Assembly (NCBI GenBank): GCA_024235955.1
Contig: JACKLJ010000001.1
Span: forward strand, 977,501 to 1,041,500
DNA length: 64,000 bases
Direction: 5' to 3'
Origin: Burkholderiaceae bacterium
Lineage (GTDB): Bacteria > Pseudomonadota > Gammaproteobacteria > Burkholderiales > Burkholderiaceae_C
In this document: positions 16,603 through 25,007 of the stretch, in pieces
Layout of the letters: every line of letters begins with the position of its first letter
Position numbering within the stretch: position 1 is the first letter of the stretch
The notes under the pieces: model-generated
Database searches by the model: none
The model's input: only the letters and a program-made list of their open reading frames with translations
Told to the model about the DNA's origin: nothing
Translations under genes and position numbers: made by a program

Positions 16603-18099
16603 GTGCAACAGGACATTCTCGTCAACTGGTCACCGCAGGAAACGCGTGTCGCGGTGGTCGAAAACGGCGCGGTGCAGGAGCTGCACGTGGAGCGCACGCT
16701 GGAGCGCGGCCTGGTGGGCAACGTCTACCTGGGCAAGGTGGTGCGCGTGCTGCCGGGCATGCAGTCGGCCTTCGTCGACATCGGGCTGGAGCGCGCTGCC
16801 TTCCTGCACGTGGCCGATGTCTGGCAGCGCCCGCTGGAGGGCGAATCGTTGCCGGCCAACCGCAACGGCGCCACCGTCAAACCGATCGAGAAACAGGTGT
16901 TCGAGGGCCAGACGCTGATGGTGCAGGTCATCAAGGACCCGATCGGTACCAAGGGCGCGCGCCTGTCCACCCAGATCAGCATTGCCGGCCGGCTGCTGGT
17001 ATTCCTGCCGCAGGACAGCCACATCGGCATCTCGCAGAAGATTCCGGCCAGCCTGCGCGAGCCGCTGCGCGAGCGCCTGCACGCCCTGTGCAGCGCCGGC
17101 CTGCCACCAGATGCCAAGAGCACCGGCGGCTTCATCCTGCGCACCAACGCCGAGGAATCCAGCGATGCCGAACTGGCCGATGACATCGCCTACCTCCGCA
17201 AGACCTGGGCGCGCATCCGCGAGGCCTCCGCGCGCCAGCCCACGGCCAGCCTGCTGCACGAAGACCTGAACCTGCTGCAGCGCGTGCTGCGCGACCTGGT
17301 GGGGGAGGCGACGCAGTCGATCCGCATCGACTCGCGCGAGCAGTTCCACGCGCTGATGGCCTTCGGTCGCGAGTTCATGCCGCAGGCGGCGGCGCGGCTG
17401 TCGCATTACAAGGGCGAGCGGCCCATCTTCGACCTGTACGCGGTGGACGAGGAGATTGCCCGCGCGCTCGGCCGGCGGGTGGACCTGAAGTCCGGCGGCT
17501 ACCTGATCATCGACCAGACCGAGGCGCTGACCACGGTGGACGTGAACACCGGCGGCTACGTGGGCGCGCGCAACTTCGACGACACCATCTTCAAGACCAA
17601 CCTGGAAGCGGCGCACGCCATCGCGCGCCAGCTGCGGCTGCGCAACCTGGGCGGCATCATCATCATCGACTTCATCGACATGACGCAGGCCGAGCACCAG
17701 CAGGCCGTGCTGGCCGAGCTGCGCAAGCAGCTGGCGCGCGACCGGGTGAAGACCATGTCCGGCGGCTTCTCGCAGCTCGGCCTGGTGGAGATGACGCGCA
17801 AGCGCACGCGCGAATCGCTGGCGCAGATGCTGTGCGAGCCCTGCGAGCAGTGCCAGGGCGCGGGCCGCGTGCGCACCGCGCGCACCGTGGCCTATGACAT
17901 CCTGCGCGAGATCCTGCGCGAGGCGCGCCAGTTCAACCCCAAGGAATTCCGTGTGGTGGCCGCGCCGGGGGTGATCGAGATGCTGGTGGACGAGGAAAGC
18001 CAGCACCTGGCGGGGCTGTCGGATTTCATCGGCAAGCCGATCTCGCTGCAGGCCGAGAGTTCGGTGGGGCCGGATCAGTACGACATCGTCTTGATTTAG
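16603..18099 (+). CDS. rng: Ribonuclease G
   Basis: An endoribonuclease for 16S rRNA 5' processing and mRNA decay. The 498-aa protein has the N-terminal DILVNWSPQETRVAVVENG, an S1-like RNA-binding domain (GNVYLGKVVRVLPGMQSAFV), the catalytic VDVNTGGYVG and IIIIDFIDM block, and the zinc-link CEPCEQCQGAG near residue 413. A GTG start at 16603, 11 nt after the maf stop, gives the family N-terminus (MQQDILVNW); a TTG 15 nt earlier is possible. RNase E is longer with a disordered tail, which is absent here. Confidence 0.95.
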   Translation: MQQDILVNWSPQETRVAVVENGAVQELHVERTLERGLVGNVYLGKVVRVLPGMQSAFVDIGLERAAFLHVADVWQRPLEGESLPANRNGATVKPIEKQVFEGQTLMVQVIKDPIGTKGARLSTQISIAGRLLVFLPQDSHIGISQKIPASLREPLRERLHALCSAGLPPDAKSTGGFILRTNAEESSDAELADDIAYLRKTWARIREASARQPTASLLHEDLNLLQRVLRDLVGEATQSIRIDSREQFHALMAFGREFMPQAAARLSHYKGERPIFDLYAVDEEIARALGRRVDLKSGGYLIIDQTEALTTVDVNTGGYVGARNFDDTIFKTNLEAAHAIARQLRLRNLGGIIIIDFIDMTQAEHQQAVLAELRKQLARDRVKTMSGGFSQLGLVEMTRKRTRESLAQMLCEPCEQCQGAGRVRTARTVAYDILREILREARQFNPKEFRVVAAPGVIEMLVDEESQHLAGLSDFIGKPISLQAESSVGPDQYDIVLI

Positions 18100-18169
18100 C
18101 CGCCGTCCTCCTGGGTCGCCTTCGGCGCCTTCCGCCAGGGAATCGCGGTCACGGCCGCTGCTTTCCCAT

Positions 18170-18226
18170 GAAATATGGCTCCAGCCCAAGCCTGACGGGC
18201 GCAGCCAGCTATCGAAAAAAGAGTTC
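18170..18226 (-). repeat. Dispersed repeat copy 4
   Basis: Intergenic between rng and msbA: GGCTCCAGCCC, spacer, then GACGGGCGCAGCCAGCTAT and CGAAAAAAGAGTTC. It stands 80 nt from copy 5 in the same orientation. Confidence 0.82.
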
Positions 18227-18306
18227 AGCGGCGGTCTTGAACAGAGGCCGGTGCCTTGCCGGCCCGGCGGCGGGGGCCATCCGTCAGGGGGCGGGCTTGG
18301 CCCAGG

Positions 18307-18371
18307 ATTTCAAGCCAAATTGGCCTCCAGCCCAGACGTGGCGGCCGCAGGCAGCTATGAAATCAGGAGTC
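18307..18371 (-). repeat. Dispersed repeat copy 5
   Basis: Intergenic next to the msbA stop: TTCAAGCCAAATTGGCCTCC, AGCCC, then GGCCGCAGGCAGCTATGAAA and TCAGGAG. With copy 4 it fills most of the 270-nt gap 18100-18369, which contains no gene. Confidence 0.82.
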
Positions 18372-20202
18372 AACCAGCTTCGTCCAGCAGGGCGCCGGTG
18401 CCTTGCAGGCGGGCGTAGACGCCGCCGGCACGCAGCAGGTCGCCGTGGGTGCCTTGCTCGACGATGCGGCCGCGCTCCATGACGACGATGCGGTCGGCGT
18501 GCTCGATGGTCGAGAGCCGGTGCGCGATGACCAGGGTGGTGCGGCCTTTCATCACGCGGCCGATGGCTTGCTGCACCAGGCGCTCGCTCTCGGTGTCGAG
18601 GGCGGAGGTGGCTTCGTCCAGCAGCAGGATGGGGGCGTTCTTGTAGAGCGCGCGGGCGATCGCCAGCCGCTGGCGCTGGCCGCCGGAGAGCTGGGTGGCG
18701 TTGTGGCCGAGCAGGGTGTCGATGCCCTGCGGCAGCGTGGCCACGTGCTCGGCCAGGTTGGCGTCGGCCAGGCATTGCTCGACCCGCGCACGGTCCACCG
18801 CCGGCGCGCCCAGCGCCACGTTGGCGGCCACGCTGGCGTTGAGCATCACCACGTCCTGGCTCACCATCGCCATCTGGCGGCGCAGCGCGATGAGCGGCCA
18901 GTGGGCGGTGTCGGCGCCGTCGATGCGCACCGTGCCGCTGTCGGGCCGCACGAAGCGTGGCAGCAGGTTGACCAGCGTGGTTTTGCCGGCGCCCGAGGGG
19001 CCGACCAGCGCCACCGTCTCGCCGGCGGGAATGTCCAGCGTCACGCGGTCGAGCGCGAAAGCCGCGCCGTCGCGGTAGCGCACGCTCACGTCCTGCAGTG
19101 CGATGGCGCCTCGCACCGGCTGCGGCGCTTCGGCCAGCGGCTGGGCGGCGGGGGGCTCGGGCTGCACGTCCTTCAGCATTTCCACCCCGCGTTCCAGCGC
19201 CGCCAGGCCGCGCGTGATGGGGTTGATCACGTCGGCCAGCCGGCGGATTGGGGCGATCAGCATCAGCATGGCCCCGATGAAGGCCACGAAGCCGCCCACG
19301 GTGACGATGCGCTCGCTGCCCGACTGGCCCTGCGAGAGCGCGATGCCGATCACCACCGAGAGCGCCACCGCCGACACCAGCTGGGTGAGCGGCATGGTGG
19401 CAGCCGAGGCGCGCGTGGCCTTCAGCGCCAGCCGGCGCAGGTCGCCGGAGAGCTCGGCAAAGCGCTCGCCCTGCGCCTGCTCGGCGCCGTGCAGGCGGAT
19501 CATGCGCTGGGCCAGCACGTTTTCTTCCACCACGTAGGCGAGTTCGTCGGTGGCCTGCTGGCTCTGCCGCGTGACCTTGTAGAGGCGGCGCGACATGGTC
19601 TTGAGGATGAAGGCCACCACCGGCACCAGCAGCAGCACGATCAGCGTGAGCGACCAGTTCAGATACAGCAGGTAGCCCAGCAGCGCCACCACGGTGAAGG
19701 TGTCGCGCGCGGTGTTCAGCAGCGCCTGCACCAGCTGGGTGGAGCCGGTCTGCACCTCGTAGACGATGGTGTTGGCCAGCTGGCTGGCCGACTGGCGCGA
19801 GAACAGCGCCCAGTCGGCCGTGAGCAGGCGCTCGAACAGCTCGCGCCGCAGCGTGACCATGCCGTCGTTGGCGATGCGCGAGAGCGCGTACTGGCTGGCG
19901 AAGTGCGCCAGCCCGCGGATCAGGAACAGCCCGACGATGGCCACGGGCACCGCCCAGATCGGCAGGCTGGCCTGGCTGAAGCCCTGGTCCAGCAGCGGTT
20001 TGAGCAGCGCCGGAATCGCCGGCTCACTGAGCGCACTAATGATGGTCGCGCCGATCGCCATGGCCCAGCCCGCACGGTAGCTGCCGAAGTACACCCACAG
20101 CCGCCCGATGCGCTGGCGCAGCGTGGGCTGCGGCGCGGCGGCGGGAGCGGCCTGGGCGGGCTTGGCCGGGTCGGCCGGCGGGGGCGTGTCGCTAGAGGGC
20201 AT
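18370..20202 (-). CDS. msbA: Lipid A export ABC transporter, permease and ATPase fused
   Basis: A 610-aa half-transporter that flips lipid A-core across the inner membrane as a homodimer. The N-terminal ~330 residues contain six membrane helices after a Pro/Ala-rich leader. The nucleotide-binding domain has Walker A GPSGAGKTT near residue 405, signature LSGGQRQRLAIARALY near 510, Walker B ILLLDEATSALD and the switch histidine in IAHRLST. Length is slightly above the E. coli protein because of the ~25-aa leader. Divergent from tolB across a 230-nt gap. Confidence 0.92.
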   Translation of the reverse strand: MPSSDTPPPADPAKPAQAAPAAAPQPTLRQRIGRLWVYFGSYRAGWAMAIGATIISALSEPAIPALLKPLLDQGFSQASLPIWAVPVAIVGLFLIRGLAHFASQYALSRIANDGMVTLRRELFERLLTADWALFSRQSASQLANTIVYEVQTGSTQLVQALLNTARDTFTVVALLGYLLYLNWSLTLIVLLLVPVVAFILKTMSRRLYKVTRQSQQATDELAYVVEENVLAQRMIRLHGAEQAQGERFAELSGDLRRLALKATRASAATMPLTQLVSAVALSVVIGIALSQGQSGSERIVTVGGFVAFIGAMLMLIAPIRRLADVINPITRGLAALERGVEMLKDVQPEPPAAQPLAEAPQPVRGAIALQDVSVRYRDGAAFALDRVTLDIPAGETVALVGPSGAGKTTLVNLLPRFVRPDSGTVRIDGADTAHWPLIALRRQMAMVSQDVVMLNASVAANVALGAPAVDRARVEQCLADANLAEHVATLPQGIDTLLGHNATQLSGGQRQRLAIARALYKNAPILLLDEATSALDTESERLVQQAIGRVMKGRTTLVIAHRLSTIEHADRIVVMERGRIVEQGTHGDLLRAGGVYARLQGTGALLDEAG

Positions 20203-20432
20203 GGGGAACCAACGGATCGCGGGCGATTCTATAGAGGCGCTTGCGGCACGGGCTTCGCGGCACCGTCTGCAGCACCGGGTGCGGGCTGGCCAGCTGCAGG
20301 GCTTTGGCGCACAGTTTGTGACAGGCCGTCACCCCGGGTGTGTACCATACGCGTCTGTCCTGGTGTTCGCGCGGCCTGTCGCTGCGCAGGTGCCGGCCCG
20401 GACCAGGCCTGTCTTGAATCTTCGCGATCCGC

Positions 20433-21737
20433 ATGAAGTCTTTTTCTGCCCTTTCGCCCATCATTTCCTCCCTCTCCCGTCGTCACCTGATCGCCGCGCT
20501 GGCGGCGTCGTCCTGCTTGCCGGCGCTGGCTCAGTTCCGGGTCGAAGTCACGGGCGTGGGCCTGCGGCAGCTGCCGATCGCCATCGCCCCGTTCCGGGGT
20601 GAAGCCGGGGCGCCCCAGAAGATCAGCGCCATCGTGCGCGCCGATCTGGAGCGCTCGGGCCAGTTCCGGCTGATCGACGCCGCCGGGCAAGGCATGGACG
20701 AAACCGTGCACCCGGACATGGCCGTCTGGCGCGGGCTTTCGGCCGATTCGCTGGCCGGCGGCAGCGTCTCCCGTCTGGGCGACGGCCGCTACGACACCCG
20801 CTTTCGCCTGTGGGACGTGGTGCGCGACCAGGACCTCGGCGGCCAGGGCTACGTGGTGCCCCAGGCCGACCTGCGGCTGGCGGCGCACAAGATTGCCGAC
20901 TACATCTACGAGAAGCTGACCGGCGAAAAGGGCATCTTCTCCACCCGCCTGGCCTATGTCACCAAGGCGGGGTCCCGCTACACCCTGTGGGTGGCCGACT
21001 CGGATGGCGAGAACGCGCAGGCCGCGCTCACCAGCCCCGAGCCGATCATCTCGCCCACCTGGTCGCCCTCGGGCACGCAACTGGCCTATGTGTCGTTCGA
21101 GGCCCGCAAGCCTGTGATCTACGTGCACGACGTGTCCACCGGCCGGCGGCGCCTGCTGGCCAACTTCCGCGGCTCCAACAGCGCGCCGGCCTGGTCGCCC
21201 GACGGCCGCAGCCTGGCCGTGACGCTGTCGCGCGACGGCGGCTCGCAGCTCTACCTGATCAGCGCCGGTGGTGGCGAGCCGCGCCGGCTCACCCAGTCGC
21301 AGAGCATCGACACCGAGCCGGTGTTCTCGCCCGACGGCCGCAGCATCTACTTCGTCAGCGACCGCGGCGGCGCGCCGCAGATCTACCGCATGCCGGCCGG
21401 CGGCGGCGAACCGCAGCGCATCACCTTCAACGGTGGCTACAACGTCTCGCCCAGCATCAGCCCGGACGGCAAGTCGATGGCCTTCATCTCCCGCGTGGGC
21501 GGTGCCTACCGATTGCACGTGCAGGACCTGGCCTCGGGCCAGGTGACGGCTTTGACTGACACGTCTTCGGACGAAAATCCGAGCTTTGCGCCGAACAGCC
21601 GGCTTATCGTGTATGCCACCTCGCAGGGCGGCCGCGACGTGCTGATGACCACCACACTGGACGGCAAGATCAAGGCGCGCCTGGCCGGGCAGGGCGGAGA
21701 AATCCGCGAGCCTTCCTGGGCGCCGTTCCAGCGCTGA
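20433..21737 (+). CDS. tolB: Tol-Pal system beta-propeller protein
   Basis: A periplasmic protein that links Pal to the inner-membrane Tol complex during outer-membrane constriction. The 434-aa protein has an N-terminal signal containing SRRHLIAALAASSCLPALAQ, then a TolB N-domain (QLPIAIAPFRG) and a C-terminal six-bladed propeller with repeats such as PTWSPSGTQLAYVSF, PAWSPDGRSLAVTLS and PVFSPDGRSIYFVSD. The twin-arginine before the hydrophobic core resembles a Tat signal, though TolB is usually Sec-exported. No tolQRA genes are in the window; pal follows at once. Confidence 0.96.
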   Translation: MKSFSALSPIISSLSRRHLIAALAASSCLPALAQFRVEVTGVGLRQLPIAIAPFRGEAGAPQKISAIVRADLERSGQFRLIDAAGQGMDETVHPDMAVWRGLSADSLAGGSVSRLGDGRYDTRFRLWDVVRDQDLGGQGYVVPQADLRLAAHKIADYIYEKLTGEKGIFSTRLAYVTKAGSRYTLWVADSDGENAQAALTSPEPIISPTWSPSGTQLAYVSFEARKPVIYVHDVSTGRRRLLANFRGSNSAPAWSPDGRSLAVTLSRDGGSQLYLISAGGGEPRRLTQSQSIDTEPVFSPDGRSIYFVSDRGGAPQIYRMPAGGGEPQRITFNGGYNVSPSISPDGKSMAFISRVGGAYRLHVQDLASGQVTALTDTSSDENPSFAPNSRLIVYATSQGGRDVLMTTTLDGKIKARLAGQGGEIREPSWAPFQR

Positions 21738-21791
21738 GTGCCGGCACTTACCGAATCGTCTTCGTACATTGACAGGAACAGGAGAGAACAC

Positions 21792-22331
21792 ATGCTCAAG
21801 AAACTGCTGATCGCCGCCGGAGTGGCGGCCTTGCTGGCCGGCTGCGGCTCGAACGTCAAGCTGGATCCGCCGATCCAGGGCGACGGCGCAGCCACGTCCA
21901 CCACCGGCGCCGGGACCGGCGCCAACGCCCAGGGCGCGGGCCAGAGTTCGGTCACCCAGGTGCAGGCCGGTAGCGGCGGCCGCGACATGGCCGGCCCCGC
22001 CGGCGTGGGCAAGGTGGTGTACTTCGACTACGACAGCTTCGTGGTCAAGCCTGACTACCAGCCGGTGGTGGAAGCCCACGCCCGCTTTCTGCAGGCCGAC
22101 CGCAACCGCCATGTGGTGCTGGAAGGCAACACCGACGAGCGTGGCAGCCGCGAATACAACCTGGCGCTGGGCCAGAAGCGCGCGGAGGCGGTGCGCCGCT
22201 CGCTCAGCATCCTGGGCGTGAGCGATGCGCAGGTCGAAGCCGTGAGCTTCGGTGAAGAGAAACCTGCCGTCGCCGGCAGCTCCGAAGAGGCCTACGCCAA
22301 GAACCGCCGCGTCGAGTTCAGCTACCGTTGA
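21792..22331 (+). CDS. pal: Peptidoglycan-associated lipoprotein
   Basis: An outer-membrane lipoprotein binding peptidoglycan. The 179-aa precursor starts MLKKLLIAAGVAALLAGCGS, a signal with lipobox LAGC (lipidated Cys18). The OmpA-like C-terminal domain has VVYFDYDSFVVKPDYQPVVE, EGNTDERGSREYNLALGQKR and the KNRRVEFSYR end. A Gly/Thr-rich linker of about 55 residues joins them. The start at 21792 has AGGAG 9-10 nt upstream. Its stop overlaps the cpoB start. Confidence 0.96.
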   Translation: MLKKLLIAAGVAALLAGCGSNVKLDPPIQGDGAATSTTGAGTGANAQGAGQSSVTQVQAGSGGRDMAGPAGVGKVVYFDYDSFVVKPDYQPVVEAHARFLQADRNRHVVLEGNTDERGSREYNLALGQKRAEAVRRSLSILGVSDAQVEAVSFGEEKPAVAGSSEEAYAKNRRVEFSYR

Positions 22332-23122
22332 TGATGGCCCGTTCGTTCCCGCTCCACCCGCTGCGCGTCGGCGTGCTGGCATTGGCCGCGCTGGCCAGCT
22401 TCAGCGCCCATGCGGATCTCTTCGGCGACGACGAGGCGCGGCGCGCGATCATCGAGCTGCGCCAGCGCTTCGACACCGCTGTCAGCGCGCAGAACCGTCT
22501 GGTCGAGGACAACGCGCAGCTGCGTCGCAGCGTGCTGGACCTGCAGCAGCAGATCCAGGCGCTCAAGGACGACCTGGCGCGCTCTCGCGGTCAGCAGGAG
22601 CAACTCACGCGCGACGTGGAGCAGCAGCGCGCCCAGCGCGATGCCCTGCAGGCGCTGGACGACCGCGTGAAGAAGCTCGAGACCGACGCTGCTTCCAAGG
22701 CCGCTGCGTCACCCGACGGCGGCAACGGCGGCGCGATGGGCGCGGACGGCAACGACAAGCAGGACTACGACGCCGCGCTGGCGGTGTTCCGCTCGGGCGA
22801 CTTCAACGCCGCTCAGACCAGCTTCGCCAGCTTCATCAAGCGCTACCCGCGCAGCAGCTACGCCCCGTCGGCGCTGTTCTGGCTCGGCAACGCCCAGTAC
22901 GCGACCCGCAATTACAAGGAAGCGATCACCAACTTCCGCTCGCTGCTGACGGCCGCGCCCAACCACGCCAAGGCACCGGAAGCACTGCTGTCGATCGCCA
23001 ACTGCCAGATCGAGTTGAAGGACACGCGTGCGGCGCGCGCCACGCTGGAAACGCTGACCAAGAACTACCCGCAATCCGAGGCCGCCCAGGCCGGGCGCGA
23101 GCGCCTGGCGCGCCTGCGCTGA
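22331..23122 (+). CDS. cpoB: Cell division coordinator CpoB (YbgF), TPR protein
   Basis: A periplasmic protein that coordinates outer-membrane constriction with septal peptidoglycan synthesis. The 263-aa protein has a signal peptide ending near SFSAHA, an N-terminal coiled coil (residues ~30-115, Q/R/L-rich heptads) that trimerises in the family, and three C-terminal TPRs starting at KQDYDAALAVFRSGDF. The ATG at 22331 overlaps the pal stop (ATGA); a second ATG follows directly. Third gene of the tolB-pal-cpoB unit. Confidence 0.93.
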   Translation: MMARSFPLHPLRVGVLALAALASFSAHADLFGDDEARRAIIELRQRFDTAVSAQNRLVEDNAQLRRSVLDLQQQIQALKDDLARSRGQQEQLTRDVEQQRAQRDALQALDDRVKKLETDAASKAAASPDGGNGGAMGADGNDKQDYDAALAVFRSGDFNAAQTSFASFIKRYPRSSYAPSALFWLGNAQYATRNYKEAITNFRSLLTAAPNHAKAPEALLSIANCQIELKDTRAARATLETLTKNYPQSEAAQAGRERLARLR

Positions 23123-23240
23123 GTCTTGGCGGGGCTGCCGCGGCCCTGCGGCAAGCAACTGCCAGCCTGCGACGCGCTGGTGCGCCGCCCTATTTTGCGG
23201 GCGCCGGTACCCAAAACCCCCGGGAAGCCAGTTTCACCGC

Positions 23241-23246
23241 TATAAT
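23241..23246 (+). promoter_or_regulatory. Candidate -10 element for the rpsF operon
   Basis: An exact TATAAT hexamer 101 nt upstream of rpsF in a GC-rich gap. No good -35 hexamer is seen at the expected distance, so this is a candidate only. The rest of the 224-nt gap 23123-23346 shows nothing clear. Confidence 0.45.
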
Positions 23247-23346
23247 GCGCAGTTTCCTTGCCATACCCCGCCCGACGCCGGGGGTGGCTTTCAGGCCTGC
23301 AGGCGGGCTTTCGCCGCACGGGCCATCTCACCCACAAGGAGATTGA

Positions 23347-23712
23347 ATGCGTCACTACGAAATCATTCTGATGATCCACCCGGATCAGAGCGAGCAGGTT
23401 CCGGCCATGCTGGAGCGCTACAAGGGCATGATCACCGCCGGCGGCGGCAAGATCCATCGCCAGGAAGACTGGGGCCGCCGTCAGCTGGCTTACCAGATCA
23501 ACAAGCTGGCCAAGGCGCACTACCTGTGCCTGAACATCGAGGCCGATCAGGCCGTGATGGCCGAGCTGGAACACGCCTTCAAATTCAACGATGCCGTGCT
23601 GCGCCACCTGACGGTGCAGAAGGCCAAGGCCGATACCGGCCCGTCGTCGATGATGAAGACGGTCGAGCGCGAAGAGGCCCGCAAGGCCCAGCAGGCCGAG
23701 ACGGCCAACTGA
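23347..23712 (+). CDS. rpsF: 30S ribosomal protein S6
   Basis: A 121-aa S6 starting MRHYEIILMIHPDQSEQVPA. It has the family core GGKIHRQEDWGRRQLAYQIN and HYLCLNIEAD, and a charged C-terminal tail of about 25 residues. AAGGAG lies 5 nt before the start. First gene of rpsF-priB-rpsR-rplI. Its stop (TGA) is nested in the CTG start proposed for priB. Confidence 0.97.
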   Translation: MRHYEIILMIHPDQSEQVPAMLERYKGMITAGGGKIHRQEDWGRRQLAYQINKLAKAHYLCLNIEADQAVMAELEHAFKFNDAVLRHLTVQKAKADTGPSSMMKTVEREEARKAQQAETAN

Positions 23713-24020
23713 GCACGCCGCTCGAGCAGTCTGCCAACCGGCTGACGCTCACCGCCCGCATCGCCGAGCTGTCCGAACCACGACGCACCCCTGCAGGCTT
23801 GCCTGCACTGAGCCTGCAACTCGAACACGAGTCAATGCAGGAAGAGGCGGGGCAGCAGCGGACAGCCAGGGCAACGGTCAAGGCCGTGGCGCTGGGCGCG
23901 ATGGCCGAGCGGTTGCAGCAGCAGGCCCTGGGCACCGCGTGGTGCTTCAACGGTTTTCTGATGAGCCCGCGAGGTGGCAGGCAGCTCGTGTTTCATATCC
24001 AGGAATTTCATCCAGTCTAG
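23709..24020 (+). CDS. priB: Primosomal replication protein N, probable CTG start
   Basis: A 103-aa single-strand-DNA-binding OB-fold protein of the replication restart primosome. Family segments are NRLTLTARIAEL, AGLPALSLQLEHES, the segment around TVKAVALGAM, and the C-terminal FNGFLMSPRGGRQLVFHIQEF. No ATG, GTG or TTG lies at a sensible distance upstream of NRLTLTAR in this frame. The best start is CTG at 23709, whose last two bases are in the rpsF TGA, a CTGA overlap like the usual ATGA coupling. The gene call is strong; the start is inferred. Confidence 0.85.
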   Translation: MSTPLEQSANRLTLTARIAELSEPRRTPAGLPALSLQLEHESMQEEAGQQRTARATVKAVALGAMAERLQQQALGTAWCFNGFLMSPRGGRQLVFHIQEFHPV

Positions 24021-24041
24021 TTTTCAAGAAGGAGCCCGGAC

Positions 24042-24326
24042 ATGCCCGGACCGAAACGTTTCAACAACAAGGATCGCCGTCCCAAGCGCAACAACCAGTC
24101 GCTGCTGTTCAAGCGCAAGCGCTTCTGCCGCTTCACGGTGGCCGGTGTCGAAGAGATCGACTACAAGGACATCGACACCCTGCGCGACTTCATCGCCGAA
24201 AACGGCAAGATCGTGCCCGCGCGCCTGACCGGCACGCGCGCCATCTACCAGCGCCAGCTGAGCACCGCCATCAAGCGTGCCCGTTTCCTGGCGCTGCTGC
24301 CGTACACCGACAAGCACCGCGTCTGA
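24042..24326 (+). CDS. rpsR: 30S ribosomal protein S18
   Basis: A 94-aa S18 with KRFCRFTVAGVEEIDYKDID, the LRDFIAENGKIVPARLTGTR core and the QRQLSTAIKRARFLALLPYT signature. The N-terminal MPGPKRFNNKDRRPKRNN extension is typical of Burkholderiales. AAGGAG lies 7 nt upstream. Partner of S6 on the small subunit. Confidence 0.97.
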   Translation: MPGPKRFNNKDRRPKRNNQSLLFKRKRFCRFTVAGVEEIDYKDIDTLRDFIAENGKIVPARLTGTRAIYQRQLSTAIKRARFLALLPYTDKHRV

Positions 24327-24340
24327 GACAGGAGATCACC

Positions 24341-24793
24341 ATGCAAGTCATTCTTCTGGACAAGATCGTCAACCTCGGCAACCTGGGCGAGATCGTCAAG
24401 GTCAAGGACGGCTACGCCCGCAACTTTCTGATCCCCAGCGGCCGTGCCCGCCGTGCGACCGAGGCCGCCAAGGCCGAGTTCGAGGCGCGCCGTGCCGAGC
24501 TGGAAAAGCAGGCCGCCGACAAGCTGGCTGCCGCCCAGGCCCAGGGCGAGAAGCTCAAGGGCAGCACCGTCAAGCTGACCCAGAAGGCCGGCGTCGACGG
24601 CCGCCTGTTCGGTTCCGTGACCAACCACGACATCGCCGACGAGCTGAAGAAGCAGGGCTACGACGTCCACAAATCGCAGGTGCGCCTGCCCAACGGTCCG
24701 ATCAAGACCGTGGGCGACACCACGGTGGAAGTGGCGCTGCACACCGACGTGGTGGAAGAGATCACCGTGTCGGTCTACGGCGAAACCGCCTGA
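24341..24793 (+). CDS. rplI: 50S ribosomal protein L9
   Basis: A 150-aa L9 with the N-terminal signature MQVILLDKIVNLGNLGEIV and GYARNFLIPSGRA, a long central helix rich in A/E/K, and a C-terminal domain with GVDGRLFGSVTNHDIADEL. Start at 24341, 14 nt after rpsR, with AGGAG 7 nt upstream. Last gene of the operon, followed by a strong terminator. Confidence 0.97.
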   Translation: MQVILLDKIVNLGNLGEIVKVKDGYARNFLIPSGRARRATEAAKAEFEARRAELEKQAADKLAAAQAQGEKLKGSTVKLTQKAGVDGRLFGSVTNHDIADELKKQGYDVHKSQVRLPNGPIKTVGDTTVEVALHTDVVEEITVSVYGETA

Positions 24794-24830
24794 GTCCGCT
24801 GCCGGGGCGCGCTCCGGCACCCCCGAAAAA

Positions 24831-24858
24831 GCCGCGTGGCAACCCACGCGGCTTTTTT
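24831..24858 (+). terminator. Rho-independent terminator after rplI
   Basis: Perfect 9-bp stem GCCGCGTGG / CCACGCGGC (24831-24839 with 24844-24852), CAAC loop, then six T residues. Placed 38 nt after the rplI stop. Confidence 0.93.
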
Positions 24859-24870
24859 CTTGTGCGCCGC

Positions 24871-24936
24871 CTGTGCACAGCTTTGTCCCCACGGATGCAC
24901 CGGCACTGCACCGGTTGTCCACAGGCTTGTCCCATG
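24871..24936 (+). promoter_or_regulatory. Candidate DnaA-box cluster upstream of dnaB
   Basis: TTGTCCACA at 24915-24923 is one base from the DnaA box TTATCCACA. Nearby are the palindrome CTGTGCACAG (24871-24880), TTTGTCCCCA just after it, and CTTGTCCCATGACAGG. The spacing suggests a small DnaA-binding region in the dnaB promoter rather than an origin; no AT-rich unwinding element is seen. Confidence 0.4.
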
Positions 24937-25007
24937 ACAGGCGGTGTGCGGCGCCGTAGTATCGACCTTTCAGCGCCCGGCGGCCGCCGGCGCATTTGCA
25001 CACGCTC

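Noticed and set aside
24863..25007. A replication origin
   Set aside because: DnaA-box-like motifs are present but there is no AT-rich unwinding region, no dnaA or dnaN nearby, and no array of boxes.
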